DNA from: a bacterium
GTDB taxonomy: Bacteria; B130-G9
Direction of reading: 5' to 3'
Assembly (NCBI GenBank): GCA_021160245.1
Contig: JAGHCW010000116.1
Coordinates: forward strand, 1 to 50,236
Length of the DNA stretch: 50,236 nucleotides
Of the stretch, positions 1 through 8,918 are shown piece by piece. The notes beneath the pieces are model-generated. The model searched no databases and was not told the origin of the DNA. It was given only the letters and a program-made list of their open reading frames with translations. The position numbers and the translations under genes were made by a program. The first letter of the stretch is position 1. Every line of letters starts with the position of its first letter.

Positions 1-283
1 ATTTGCGCCTCTTCTCGAGATGACAGTCGCCTATCCTGAAGAGCTCTCCCAAAGCAAGGTGTGGCTGGTTATAGGCATCGATAAGACTGGAGATGTCATA
101 TCTGCTAGGCCGGCATTTTCTGAACTCGGGCCAAATCAGACAAAAACGCTGGCCTTTCTGGCCAAGAATTGGTATTTTGAACCGGCAGTTGATGATGAGG
201 ATGAGGCCTTCGCCTCGCTCTGCATCGTCCCGCTGGATTTGGCCAGCTTGTGTGAGATCGATGGAGGACAGCTGCCGGAATGA
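1..283 (+). CDS. C-terminal part of a TonB-like domain protein (5' truncated)
   Basis: The frame is open from the window edge, so the true start lies upstream; the ATG at 20 is probably internal. About 93 residues are visible. The segment VWLVIGIDKTGDVISAR, then a helix-like stretch, then NWYFEPAVDDED and a closing strand SLCIVPLDL, follows the TonB C-terminal domain plan (strand with V.V.IDK.G.V, helix, W.FEPA, final strand with V.V). In TonB proteins this domain contacts outer-membrane receptors; many unrelated envelope proteins carry the same fold. Nothing N-terminal can be judged. It ends 44 bases before purC on the same strand. Domain assignment is by pattern and moderately sure; the specific function is unknown. 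Confidence 0.55.
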   Translation, partial: FAPLLEMTVAYPEELSQSKVWLVIGIDKTGDVISARPAFSELGPNQTKTLAFLAKNWYFEPAVDDEDEAFASLCIVPLDLASLCEIDGGQLPE

Positions 284-327
284 GAATACGAACGTGAGTA
301 TGGGTTGAACGGGCATAAGGAGCGCAG

Positions 328-1236
328 ATGATGTCAATAGAAAGTGCCGTAACTAAAGTCGACAACGTAGGCGAGCTTGAGCTGTTCGCAAGCGGTAAGG
401 TTCGTGAGACGTTCCGCTTCACAAGCAACGTGCTCCTGATGGTCTCAACGGACAGGATCTCGGCGTTCGACTATGTGCTTCCCACCGGGATACCTGGCAA
501 GGGCAAGGTACTAAATGGACTTTCGAAGTTCTTTTTTCGGGAATCAAAGGACGTTTGCCCCAACCATTTCATCTCGACCCGCCTGGGGGACTTCATCGAG
601 CTAGAAGAGGATATGCTGGAACTGCTTGAAGGCAGAGCCATGCTGGTTGAGGAGATGAAGCCGATACCATTTGAGTGCATCGTCCGGGGTCATCTGTGCG
701 GCTCGGCTTGGCGCGAGTATCAGGCATCCGGCAAAGTCGGTGACATAACTCTACCCCAAGGGCTGGAGTTTGGGGACAGCTTGAAAACGCCACTTTTTAC
801 CCCAACTACTAAGGCGGAAACGGGGCACGACCGGCCTGTGACACAAGAGGATGTTGTGGCGGCCATCGGTAAGAAGGACGCGGATTATATCCACAAAATG
901 TCGATTGAGCTCTTCGATCTTGGCCACAGGACAGCTTATGACAAAGGAATCGCCGTGCTAGATACCAAGTTCGAATTCGGCTACAATAGGCGGGGTGAAA
1001 TATGTGTCATGGACGAGTTTATGACGCCGGATTCGTCCAGATTCTGGCTCAAGTCAGAGTACCGTAACGGGCAGAGAAACAATTTCTATGACAAAGAATA
1101 CATCCGCTCCTACTTGAACGACAGCGGTTGGGATAAGGAGCCGCCCGCGCCGAATCTGCCGGATGAAGTAGTCGCTGAGATGGCGAGGCGCTATCGCGTT
1201 GTTTATGAGAGCATCACGGAGCATTCGCTGGCCTAG
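328..1236 (+). CDS. purC: Phosphoribosylaminoimidazole-succinocarboxamide synthase (SAICAR synthetase)
   Basis: Cytosolic enzyme of de novo purine synthesis that joins aspartate to CAIR using ATP. It is the long, about 300-residue form. Visible family marks are GKVRETFRF near the start, the STDRISAFDYVLPTGIPGKG block, the signature IVRGHLCGSAWREY, and LDTKFEFGY followed by MDEFMTPDSSRFW near the C-terminus. Two ATG codons in tandem (328 and 331) follow AAGGAG at 317-322; the second gives the better spacing (8 bases), so the protein may start one residue later. No other purine gene is in the window. The next gene, birA, begins 26 bases downstream on the same strand, so co-transcription is likely. 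Confidence 0.95.
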   Translation: MMSIESAVTKVDNVGELELFASGKVRETFRFTSNVLLMVSTDRISAFDYVLPTGIPGKGKVLNGLSKFFFRESKDVCPNHFISTRLGDFIELEEDMLELLEGRAMLVEEMKPIPFECIVRGHLCGSAWREYQASGKVGDITLPQGLEFGDSLKTPLFTPTTKAETGHDRPVTQEDVVAAIGKKDADYIHKMSIELFDLGHRTAYDKGIAVLDTKFEFGYNRRGEICVMDEFMTPDSSRFWLKSEYRNGQRNNFYDKEYIRSYLNDSGWDKEPPAPNLPDEVVAEMARRYRVVYESITEHSLA

Positions 1237-1262
1237 GATTTCCCAGGCGAGGAAAACGCCGA

Positions 1263-2063
1263 ATGAAACGCGCCGCACACATTCCGCCCGATCATCCGAG
1301 GGCCGCCATCAATCAGCGAGGCGCCGACTTGTGCTTCACGGTCACAAAGTTTGATGAGGTCTCATCAACTAGCGATGTGGCGAAGCAGTTGGCTACAAAA
1401 GGCGCATCAGAAGGGACTGTTGTCGTCGCAAGCGCTCAGAGCGCGGGAAGGGGAAGGCGGGGAAGAGCTTGGTTCTCGCCCCGAGGCGGTCTCTATTTCA
1501 CGATATTACTTCGGCCGAATGTTGCCCCAGAACGGCTTAGATTGCTCGCCGCGGCCTCGGCGCTTGCCGTTTTTGATGCGATGGCGATAAGCGTCGGTAG
1601 GCGTCTCCTATTGAAGTGGCCAAATGACATCTATCTTGAAGGCAAGAAAGTTGGGGGGATATTGATAGAGACGAAGGGCTCTTGTGCAAGAATTGACGAG
1701 GCATTTGTTGGGATTGGAGTGAATCTGCAAAGGCCCGAAATGGTGATTCCCCCGGAGGTTATGAACAGCGCTTTGTGGCTTTCGGACTGCGCCTCCGAGG
1801 CGCCAAGTCGCGAAGGTCTTCTTGCGGATATTCTCCGGTCATTTGCTGATAGGTACAAAGAGCTGCTCTCGTCGGGCGCGGGGGCGATTGCAGAATGCTA
1901 CAATCGAAGGCTTCTGCTTATGGGACGAAAGCTCAATGTTAGATGTGACGGCAAAGCCCTTGTGGGAATATGCAGGGGCATCAACGAGGCCGGCGCCTTG
2001 ATGATTGATGATAACGGAAAAGATGTGTCAATAACTACAGGTGAAATATGTTCGTGGCAATAG
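1263..2063 (+). CDS. birA: Biotin--[acetyl-CoA-carboxylase] ligase, without DNA-binding domain
   Basis: Activates biotin to biotinyl-AMP and transfers it to the lysine of biotin carboxyl carrier proteins. The catalytic-domain signature GRGRRGRAW lies at residues 62-70, after the SSTSDVAK substrate segment, and KWPNDIYLEGKKVGGIL follows. A C-terminal SH3-like part (GRKLNVRCDGKALVGICRGI) is present. At 266 residues it has only a short N-terminal extension and no helix-turn-helix, so it should be a mono-functional ligase and not the biotin-operon repressor type. A GAGG-rich ribosome site sits near 1248. Its 3' end overlaps coaX by 16 bases, which suggests translational coupling of the two cofactor genes. 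Confidence 0.93.
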   Translation: MKRAAHIPPDHPRAAINQRGADLCFTVTKFDEVSSTSDVAKQLATKGASEGTVVVASAQSAGRGRRGRAWFSPRGGLYFTILLRPNVAPERLRLLAAASALAVFDAMAISVGRRLLLKWPNDIYLEGKKVGGILIETKGSCARIDEAFVGIGVNLQRPEMVIPPEVMNSALWLSDCASEAPSREGLLADILRSFADRYKELLSSGAGAIAECYNRRLLLMGRKLNVRCDGKALVGICRGINEAGALMIDDNGKDVSITTGEICSWQ

Positions 2064-2821
2064 ACATCGGCAACACGCAGGTCGTCATCGGCGTTTTCGA
2101 GGGCGAGCGTCTAAAGAATACATGGCGCATATCGACGGACCATCGCAGGACGGCGGATGAGCACTCGCTTCTTTTCAGCTCGCTATTTGCGGAGGCAGGC
2201 ATTAAGCCCAGGGATGCTGACGGCATCGGCATCTCGTCCGTCGTGCCGCCGCTTTCGCGAGTCTTCTCAAAAATGGCCGCCAAGATATTTGGCAAGGAGA
2301 TTCTCCATATCGCGCCGGGCATAAAAACAGGTATGCCCATCCACTACGATAACCCGGCGGAGGTTGGCTCTGATAGGATTGCCAACGCTGTTGCGGCATA
2401 CAGCCAGGCGAGGCGGGCCGTTATCATCGTCGATTTCGGAACCGCTACGACGTTCTGCGCCGTGTCCGAGAGGGGAGAATACCTCGGCGGCAGCATCGTC
2501 CCCGGCATGAAGATTGGAGCGGAGGCGCTTTTTGCTAGAGCGGCAAAACTGCCGAGGGTCGAGATTGTAAAGCCGGCGACCGCGATCGGCCAGACGACCG
2601 TGTCCAGCATTCAGTCGGGGCTCTTCTTCGGACATTTGAGCATGGTTGAGGGGATGATCGCGCGGATTGTCGATGAACTTGGTTATGAGAGCAGGCCGAT
2701 GGTTATTGCGACGGGTGGGCTTGCGCAGCTCTTCGCTCAGGATATGGATACGATAGACACAGTTGACCTCGATCTAACGCTCAAGGGCATAAAGATTCTC
2801 TATGAGAAGAACAGGCAGTGA
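2048..2821 (+). CDS. coaX: Type III pantothenate kinase
   Basis: Phosphorylates pantothenate, the first step of CoA synthesis, using the acetate/sugar kinase/Hsp70 fold. The N-terminal phosphate loop DIGNTQ is at residues 6-11. The segment GSDRIANAVAAY, the DFGTATTF phosphate-binding motif, the GGSIVPGMKIGAEAL block and a late ATGGLA motif all match CoaX. Length 257 residues is typical. The ATG lies inside the end of birA. Pairing of birA with coaX is common in bacteria; some are fused. No PanK type I (coaA) is in the window. Its terminator is not evident in the 130-base convergent gap that follows, which holds only short hairpins such as CGAGG-CTG-CCTCG at 2857-2869 without a T tract. Confidence 0.95.
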   Translation: MFVAIDIGNTQVVIGVFEGERLKNTWRISTDHRRTADEHSLLFSSLFAEAGIKPRDADGIGISSVVPPLSRVFSKMAAKIFGKEILHIAPGIKTGMPIHYDNPAEVGSDRIANAVAAYSQARRAVIIVDFGTATTFCAVSERGEYLGGSIVPGMKIGAEALFARAAKLPRVEIVKPATAIGQTTVSSIQSGLFFGHLSMVEGMIARIVDELGYESRPMVIATGGLAQLFAQDMDTIDTVDLDLTLKGIKILYEKNRQ

Positions 2822-2951
2822 TGTGTAGGGAGCTCCTGCAGAATGTTCATCTATGTCGAGGCTGCCTCGTAGGTCGTAATTGCTGTTTTGCAGAACGGGG
2901 CTGACTCCGCCCGCTCATATATTTGGGCAGACTCAAGGCGTGCCCAATTCC

Positions 2952-4544
2952 CTACGGTTCGCGTAGCTCATAGATGCGGATTGTCGGGCCCCCGCTGAGG
3001 AATGACGGTTGAAATTCCTTCAGTAAGTGGCCCCTGGTGAAGAGCTCGCGATAAAAGGCCACTTCTTTTGGATGCCGCTCAGGCTCCGGAAGAAATCTGT
3101 CGTAGATCGCGCTGCTGGCAACGAGGTATCGATAGCCCGCATCGTAATAGGCTCTGATACTCTTTCCATCTGGTAGCACGAAGCGATTGGAGACGACGAA
3201 GTCTGTCGCATTCAGCGGAATGGAGTAGCCCTCCTTCGCGATCTTGCTGCCAACAGGGAGATTGCGCAACATCCACTCTCTCGCAAGGACATGGGTGCCG
3301 GGGCTTGCCTCGGCGATCTCATAGAGGACTAGACTGTGAATCGGCTGAATCGAAAAGAGCAAAACCAGAGCCACCGTGATGCGCCGGGAATCAACGAGCC
3401 GGCGCTTGATTAGCCGAGGGAGTCGCATGGCGATTTCTGAAAGGGATTTCGCGGCGAATAGCATGAGAATGGGTAGAATCTGGAGCATCCATCGTGCCCA
3501 GTGTAGCGCGAGGAGACTGGTGCCGATGATGAAGATGCCCACGAACCCCAGCACGAGAATCCCGTCGAGCCGACCGCTCCGAATCACCAAGACCGCGCCC
3601 ATTAGCGCAAGGAGCGCAATCGGCCATGTGATTGAGGCGGGAATCGATTTCGCCAAATACCACCTCGCGTTACCGAGAAAGGAGAGACCGTCTGCTCCAG
3701 CATGTGTCGAACGTCCCTCATTGCCCATGTCTTGGATTGCCTTGGAGAAATCGAGGAAGAAAAATGGCGTGGAGAGCACAAAAGCCAACACGACCGCAAG
3801 CAACCCCGCGATGATCGCCGGCCAAACGGGCCGTTCATCGTGTTCTGAGCGCTGACGATAGATTATGTAAAGGTCAACGGCCAGGAGAATCGGAATGAGC
3901 GCGGCCATGAAGTACCTCGTTGCGATTGCGAGGCCAATCGAGAGTCCTGCAAGTGTGTGGTTTCTCGGCGTTGGCTTATCAAGAATCTTGAGGCAGAGCC
4001 AGATGCTGAGCAGGCCAAAGAACGTCGCCGGGGTATCCGTTCGAACTACTTGGGCGTGTGCCACGATAAGTGGCGGCAGCACAAAGAACCAAGCCCCGAT
4101 GAGCGCAACGTTGTCCGAGAAGAGCCGCCGGCCAATGAGAAAGACCAACGGCACGCTGAAGACGCCATATAGAATCGTGAGCAGCCGGCCGAGCAAATAG
4201 AACTCGCTCTGGTTATCGTAGAAGACAGCGGTCAGGCTCCCATCGGGCCGCAACAGCCGGCCATCGTGCTCAATCGCGTGCCAGAAATCGAAGATGAGGA
4301 CGAGGGGATATATGACCGTGGAGCCCGGGTTGCCGAACCAACGGGGATTCAAATCGCCAGATGCGGCTATTCTGATCGCTCGCTTGACATATATCTGTTC
4401 ATCGCCCTCGTGGAGGTATGGCAAATCCTTTTGGAATCCGGCCAAGAACACCCCTGCCGAGAATCCGACTATCGCCAAGAGCACCCAGACAGATTTGGAT
4501 GAATTATGGGCGTCCGGACAACCTGGCATTCCTAAGCTATTCAA
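2952..4544 (-). CDS. Membrane glycosyltransferase, family 39 (PMT/ArnT-like)
   Basis: Predicted polytopic inner-membrane protein with roughly ten hydrophobic segments, starting with SVWVLLAIVGFSAGVFLAGF. Right after this first helix comes an acidic loop HEGDEQIYVKRA, followed by NPRWFGNPGSTVIYPL; this is the usual layout of the catalytic loop in GT39/PMT_2 enzymes, which move sugars from polyprenyl-phosphate donors onto lipids or proteins at the outer face of the membrane. The C-terminal 130 residues are soluble (HVLAREWMLRNLPVGSKI...). Donor and acceptor cannot be told. It lies 21 bases downstream of the radical SAM gene on the same strand and is probably the last gene of that run. A second GT39 gene is at 34305. 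Confidence 0.8.
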   Translation of the reverse strand: MNSLGMPGCPDAHNSSKSVWVLLAIVGFSAGVFLAGFQKDLPYLHEGDEQIYVKRAIRIAASGDLNPRWFGNPGSTVIYPLVLIFDFWHAIEHDGRLLRPDGSLTAVFYDNQSEFYLLGRLLTILYGVFSVPLVFLIGRRLFSDNVALIGAWFFVLPPLIVAHAQVVRTDTPATFFGLLSIWLCLKILDKPTPRNHTLAGLSIGLAIATRYFMAALIPILLAVDLYIIYRQRSEHDERPVWPAIIAGLLAVVLAFVLSTPFFFLDFSKAIQDMGNEGRSTHAGADGLSFLGNARWYLAKSIPASITWPIALLALMGAVLVIRSGRLDGILVLGFVGIFIIGTSLLALHWARWMLQILPILMLFAAKSLSEIAMRLPRLIKRRLVDSRRITVALVLLFSIQPIHSLVLYEIAEASPGTHVLAREWMLRNLPVGSKIAKEGYSIPLNATDFVVSNRFVLPDGKSIRAYYDAGYRYLVASSAIYDRFLPEPERHPKEVAFYRELFTRGHLLKEFQPSFLSGGPTIRIYELREP

Positions 4545-4565
4545 GGCTTGATCCCATCCTCATCG

Positions 4566-5933
4566 TCATGTCACAGGCGTGAGAGTAAGCTCCTCCTGCT
4601 TCTTTCCGGCCAATTCTCTTGACCATCGCCTATAGTCACAAAGCGTGAAATCCTTCCTGGAATCTGCGTTTGCCCCCATCGCCAGCTCGCTAACGCCACA
4701 AGCAGAATCACGGCATGAAAGGCAGGCCCCATCGCATGATGCGGCCGGCATGAATCTCGGGCGCCTCGTGCCGGAGATGTCTGTGTATTCCCCGGACCCG
4801 CCGGAGAAATCACGTACGTAAACGGGAATGTCGATGCCCTCGCAGTTCTTGCAGCCGGCCATAAACTCCGCGTTCAGGCCACGCGATGAGACCTTCTTCA
4901 TTTTGCCGGAAGCCGTTTTGACCGAAGACATATCATTGCATTTTTCAAACTCCATGCAGAGCGCGAACGAGAGCTCGTTTTCGATGCAGAGGTTGCGCAG
5001 AAAGGAGAAGAGCTCCCGACGATACTCGATATTCGCGTGAAGCGTGCCATTCATCCTCTCCGTGAAGAGCTCCTCGTATGGCGTTTTGGGATTTTCATTG
5101 ATCGAGTAGAAGAGATTGAACATCTGCTTCGCGGACGTAACCGAGAGATCAACGCAGCTTGCAATGATGTGGTCCGCCCCGCAGAGCTTGGCGCGCCGAA
5201 TGAGCTGCTTCAGCTCCTGCCTGTCGTCAGTTATGAATGGGAGAATCGGGTCGATGCGGCATACCGTGTGTATCTTGTCGCGATACTCGGACGGCCAGGA
5301 CGATATCCGCCTGAGGTTGTAGAAAAGCTCATCTGTCGTCGCGCCGTGCCCGGGGGATAGTTGCTTTCGGATGCTCTCATTAACGGTAGTTATCGATACT
5401 TGCGCAAACGAGTGAGGATTCTGCGCGAGTTGTCTTATGACAGTATCCGGAACGATGCCCTTTGTAACAACCTCAATCGGCACGCCTCGCTCAGTGAACG
5501 CCTCGACTATTTTTTGAGACAATCTGTAGCGGTCCTCTACGGGCTGGAAGGGGTCGGTTACGGGCGATAGGTAGCCGGTTGATGCGAAGTCAATGGCATC
5601 GAGCTGACGTTTGACGTTTAAGTCCATGTCCCCAAAGACTGTAACCACTCGCCTTTGCCGAAAGAGTCGGAAGTAGCCCCAATCCATCCTGTTCGCATAG
5701 CAGTAAAGGCAGCTGAATTCGCAGCCGTTATAGGGATTGATAAGCATTCGCTCCCCGGTGCACTCGCGTTTTCCGGGCCACCAGCCGTGAAGCTGCTTTG
5801 TGGACGAGACAACGATATGAGGTGTTGGATAGTCAATGACCCGAAATCGCCGAGTTTTTCTGCCGACGTTCCAGGTGATGGTTCCCGCATGGCAACCAGC
5901 ATTCTGCTCATGAGTCGCGAGCATCTGCATCAT
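4566..5933 (-). CDS. Radical SAM protein, spore photoproduct lyase/SplB-like
   Basis: The radical SAM cluster motif is C71-x3-C75-x2-C78 within NPYNGCEFSCLYCYANRM, typical of the SplB-like proteins found widely in non-spore-formers. Downstream are DPFQPVEDRYRLS and a TIM-barrel-like stretch (IEVVTKG, QVSITTVNE, RIDPILPFI). The last 100 residues add a cysteine-rich block: C-x2-C in CKNCEG, then CDGACLSCRDSACG, which could hold one or more auxiliary Fe-S clusters. Such a C-terminal block is not part of classical spore photoproduct lyase, so DNA repair is only one possibility. It starts 3 bases after the CCA-adding gene, strongly suggesting one transcript with it. Substrate is unknown. Confidence 0.8.
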   Translation of the reverse strand: MMQMLATHEQNAGCHAGTITWNVGRKTRRFRVIDYPTPHIVVSSTKQLHGWWPGKRECTGERMLINPYNGCEFSCLYCYANRMDWGYFRLFRQRRVVTVFGDMDLNVKRQLDAIDFASTGYLSPVTDPFQPVEDRYRLSQKIVEAFTERGVPIEVVTKGIVPDTVIRQLAQNPHSFAQVSITTVNESIRKQLSPGHGATTDELFYNLRRISSWPSEYRDKIHTVCRIDPILPFITDDRQELKQLIRRAKLCGADHIIASCVDLSVTSAKQMFNLFYSINENPKTPYEELFTERMNGTLHANIEYRRELFSFLRNLCIENELSFALCMEFEKCNDMSSVKTASGKMKKVSSRGLNAEFMAGCKNCEGIDIPVYVRDFSGGSGEYTDISGTRRPRFMPAASCDGACLSCRDSACGVSELAMGANADSRKDFTLCDYRRWSRELAGKKQEELTLTPVT

Positions 5934-5936
5934 GGC

Positions 5937-7232
5937 CTAGACCTTCCTCTCGGTCTCAACATCTTCAGCAAGGTTCCTTAAAATATTTTGAGCCACCGCT
6001 CTTTCATCTTCCCTCGTTCGAACTTCTCCGTCGATTTTTGCCAGTCGGAGCCTTTTCAGTATCTCGCCGATTGCAGGCCCAGGGCCAATTCCCATTTCAA
6101 TTAGATCGTCCCCGGTTAGCTCAGGCGCCACATTGAGCGCTCTTGTGAAGTATCGTTGTAGCGGCACACGATTGGCTTTCTTCCCTCTAAGCGCGACCAG
6201 CGTGAGAGCAATCTCTGGCTGAAGGGGCGAGAATAGACCGTATAGTTCGCTGTCTTTCGGACTATTCATGTTCTTAATTGCAGCAAGCGACTCATCCCGC
6301 ACAAGCACGAACTGCTCAACGACCCGCGACTCACGTTGATTGAGATCAAAGACCGAGAGGCCGTCCGCGATCTTTGCTGGAGGCACATTTGCGAAGAAGA
6401 GAAGGAGTCTGGCAAGCCATATCGAGTAGTCGTCTGGCAGATACTCGGTGAGCATGGCCTCAAAGTCCTCAAGCTTTTGGAGTATCGGCAGCGACTCGTG
6501 GGGAATGGTAAGATAGCACCAGACCGAGTTCAGAACGCAGAATTGAGCGAGGTCCCATATTGCGCCCCACGGCTTTTCCTCGATGAACAGAAGTCGCAGC
6601 TCGTCCGTGAGTCTATGCGGCGAAATCGTCTTGACCGCATCCTCCCAAATGGCTAATTCCAGCTGGTCTTGTGTGTGATGATCAAAAACGAACGAGAATC
6701 GATTGACGTACTTGATGCCTCTTATGATCCTCGTCGGGTCATCCACGAAGCTCTTGTCGTGAAGAGTCCTGACAAGCCCGATCTCAAGATCACTCAGCCC
6801 CTGGAGAGGATCGCTGACGGTTCCGAAATCGTCCGGCGCAATCGAGGCGGCAATGGCGTTGATCGTGAAGTCTCTGCGCAAAAGGTCCTCCTGAATGCTG
6901 GCGGGTATCACGGTCGGCAGAGCTCCCGGCGCAGAGTAAGTCTCGGCTCTTGCCATCGCAATGTCGATGTGAACTTCGTCATCAAGCGGAATGCAAGCCG
7001 TCCCGAATGCTCGATTGAAGACGATCTTCTTGCTATCTGCGGGCGAGATGCTCTTCGCCACGGCCATCGCGTCCCCCTCGACAACGATGTCCAGATCGAG
7101 GCTTGGGCGGCCCAAAATGGCATCCCGAACTGTGCCGCCGACAACGTATGCCTTTGAGGAATGCTCGCTTGCAGTTTGACCAATACTTTTGAGCAACGAG
7201 AAGAGATACTCGGGCAGCATAGCCTGCAACAT
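5937..7232 (-). CDS. CCA tRNA nucleotidyltransferase / polyA polymerase family
   Basis: Class II template-independent nucleotidyltransferase that adds or repairs the 3' CCA of tRNA. Counting from the ATG at 7232, the GG motif of YVVGGTVRD is at residues 32-33 and the metal-binding DLD at 46-48. The RRDFTINAIAASI and DPTRIIRGIKYVNRFSF segments match the neck region of the family. I chose 7232 because it puts 31 residues before the core, as is usual; the frame stays open up to a GTG at 7337, with an ATG at 7295 also possible, and none of these has a clear ribosome site. No HD or CBS domain is present. Full CCA addition versus A-adding or CC-adding specificity cannot be decided. Confidence 0.88.
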   Translation of the reverse strand: MLQAMLPEYLFSLLKSIGQTASEHSSKAYVVGGTVRDAILGRPSLDLDIVVEGDAMAVAKSISPADSKKIVFNRAFGTACIPLDDEVHIDIAMARAETYSAPGALPTVIPASIQEDLLRRDFTINAIAASIAPDDFGTVSDPLQGLSDLEIGLVRTLHDKSFVDDPTRIIRGIKYVNRFSFVFDHHTQDQLELAIWEDAVKTISPHRLTDELRLLFIEEKPWGAIWDLAQFCVLNSVWCYLTIPHESLPILQKLEDFEAMLTEYLPDDYSIWLARLLLFFANVPPAKIADGLSVFDLNQRESRVVEQFVLVRDESLAAIKNMNSPKDSELYGLFSPLQPEIALTLVALRGKKANRVPLQRYFTRALNVAPELTGDDLIEMGIGPGPAIGEILKRLRLAKIDGEVRTREDERAVAQNILRNLAEDVETERKV

Positions 7233-7388
7233 TGGGCCCACATCTTTAATGCCAGCAACGCCAGCCCTACAAATGCTTGACTGCATACGCCCCATCGCAA
7301 TAAGCTTCTTAGAGGTTGTGAAGCCCACGGCTATCACTACATTTGGGATATACTGTCCGTATCACCACAATATGTCAAGGATTCAAGC

Positions 7389-8912
7389 GTGCAGATTATC
7401 AATGCAGACCTTAAACTCGCGGGATTTCCCGGAGCATCCAACTACATCCGGACTGATGGGTCTCAGATAGCGGAGATCGGAACGTCGCCGCCTTCTGCAA
7501 TGAGTTCCCCGATCATCGATGCGCGAGGCAGAATCGTCTTGCCCGGCTTTATTGACTCGCATGCGCACCTGCTTATGAGGGAGTTCGACGTGCTGACAGT
7601 TGATCTTAAGGACGCAAGAGATGTCGATGAGATCATATCAACGGTTGCAGACAAGGCGGGCCAGCTCGGGCGCGGAAGATGGATAGTCGGCATTAACTGG
7701 GACGACTCCAAAATAGCTGGCGCCGAGAAACTCAACCGCGAGCTGCTGGATTCAACAGGACTCTCTAATCCTATCTTCCTGCAGCGCGTATGCGGACATG
7801 CGGCATTCCTCAATTCCCGTGCCACAGCCGCGCTCTGCGCCTCGCCTTATTTCGGTGAGATCGAGCATCTCGTCTCTCGCAAGACGGGGCTTATCACTGA
7901 GACAGCAGTCCACGTTATGCGTGAACTTGTGGAAATTGCGCATGAGGAGCGCGTGCTGGGGGTGGGTCGCGCGATTGACGAGGCGCTGGCGCTCGGTATT
8001 ACGACCATCTGCGAGATGCACGCTACGCCCTATCAGTTCGAGATAATTCGGGAAGCAGCGAGGGACATTGAGGTTTTCGTATATTTGGACTACATATCAG
8101 ACGAGAGTTTTGATGCGTTCAGACGGTTGGAGGGTTCTTCATCATGCCATCCGGCGGGTCTAAAGCTCGTAGCAGACGGCTCGATAGGAGCGAGAACGGC
8201 GGCGGTGTCCAGGCCTTTCCATGGGACGGACGAGCGCGGGATGCTGCTCTTGGATAGAGAGAAGATTGCCAGGATAGCGAAGCTGGCGTTCGAGCGAGAC
8301 TGTCAACTTGCCGTTCATGCTATAGGCGACGTTGCGGTGGATGCGGTGATCCGCGGCTATGAGGACGCAGGCGCGGCGTCGGTCCCCGATCATCGGCATA
8401 GGCTGGAGCATTGCGAGCTATTCCCAGAGCCACAAGCCGATAGTCTATCACGATTGAAGAAGACGGGCCTCATCGCCTCGATGCAACCGGACTTCGTTAC
8501 GAGCTGGGCTCATGCGGATGGCCTTTACGGCGAGCGGTTCGGTCAGAATTGGGCGATAACCAACGCGTTTGGGGCCATCGAAAGAGCCGGCATTTTGCTC
8601 GTATTTGGCTCCGATTCGATGCCCATCGGTCCGGTCTATGGCTTACGAGGCGCGATTAATCATCCGCACGAGGAGTTTTGCCTTTCGCTTTCGGATGCGA
8701 TTCAGGCTTACACCGCGCGTGGCGCATTCGCATTGTCTCAGGAGAGCCGGTTGGGACAGATTCGAGAGCGTATGGACGCGGATTTCGTCATTCTGGATTG
8801 CTCAAACGAAGACGACCTTCTGGACGCAGAGGTCATTGCGACGACAAAGGCGGGCCGGATTGTCTATCAGGCAGAGCACTCTCGCGATGTGGATTCGGTT
8901 ACTCGGAGTTAG
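7389..8912 (+). CDS. Amidohydrolase family protein, YtcJ-like
   Basis: Metal-dependent hydrolase of the amidohydrolase 3 (YtcJ/LAF3) group, 507 residues. The N-terminal small beta domain leads into GFIDSHAHL, whose HxH pair binds the first metal. Further metal or catalytic segments are AVHAIGDVAVDAVI, HRHRLEHCEL and FGSDSMPIGPVYGLRGA. The substrate is unknown; family members act on N-acyl or cyclic amide compounds. Translation starts at a GTG (7389) with no strong ribosome site. NagZ-like gene follows after 6 bases, so the two are probably co-transcribed and may act in the same scavenging or cell-wall turnover route; that link is inference from position only. Confidence 0.85.
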   Translation: MQIINADLKLAGFPGASNYIRTDGSQIAEIGTSPPSAMSSPIIDARGRIVLPGFIDSHAHLLMREFDVLTVDLKDARDVDEIISTVADKAGQLGRGRWIVGINWDDSKIAGAEKLNRELLDSTGLSNPIFLQRVCGHAAFLNSRATAALCASPYFGEIEHLVSRKTGLITETAVHVMRELVEIAHEERVLGVGRAIDEALALGITTICEMHATPYQFEIIREAARDIEVFVYLDYISDESFDAFRRLEGSSSCHPAGLKLVADGSIGARTAAVSRPFHGTDERGMLLLDREKIARIAKLAFERDCQLAVHAIGDVAVDAVIRGYEDAGAASVPDHRHRLEHCELFPEPQADSLSRLKKTGLIASMQPDFVTSWAHADGLYGERFGQNWAITNAFGAIERAGILLVFGSDSMPIGPVYGLRGAINHPHEEFCLSLSDAIQAYTARGAFALSQESRLGQIRERMDADFVILDCSNEDDLLDAEVIATTKAGRIVYQAEHSRDVDSVTRS

Positions 8913-8918
8913 GGCGAT

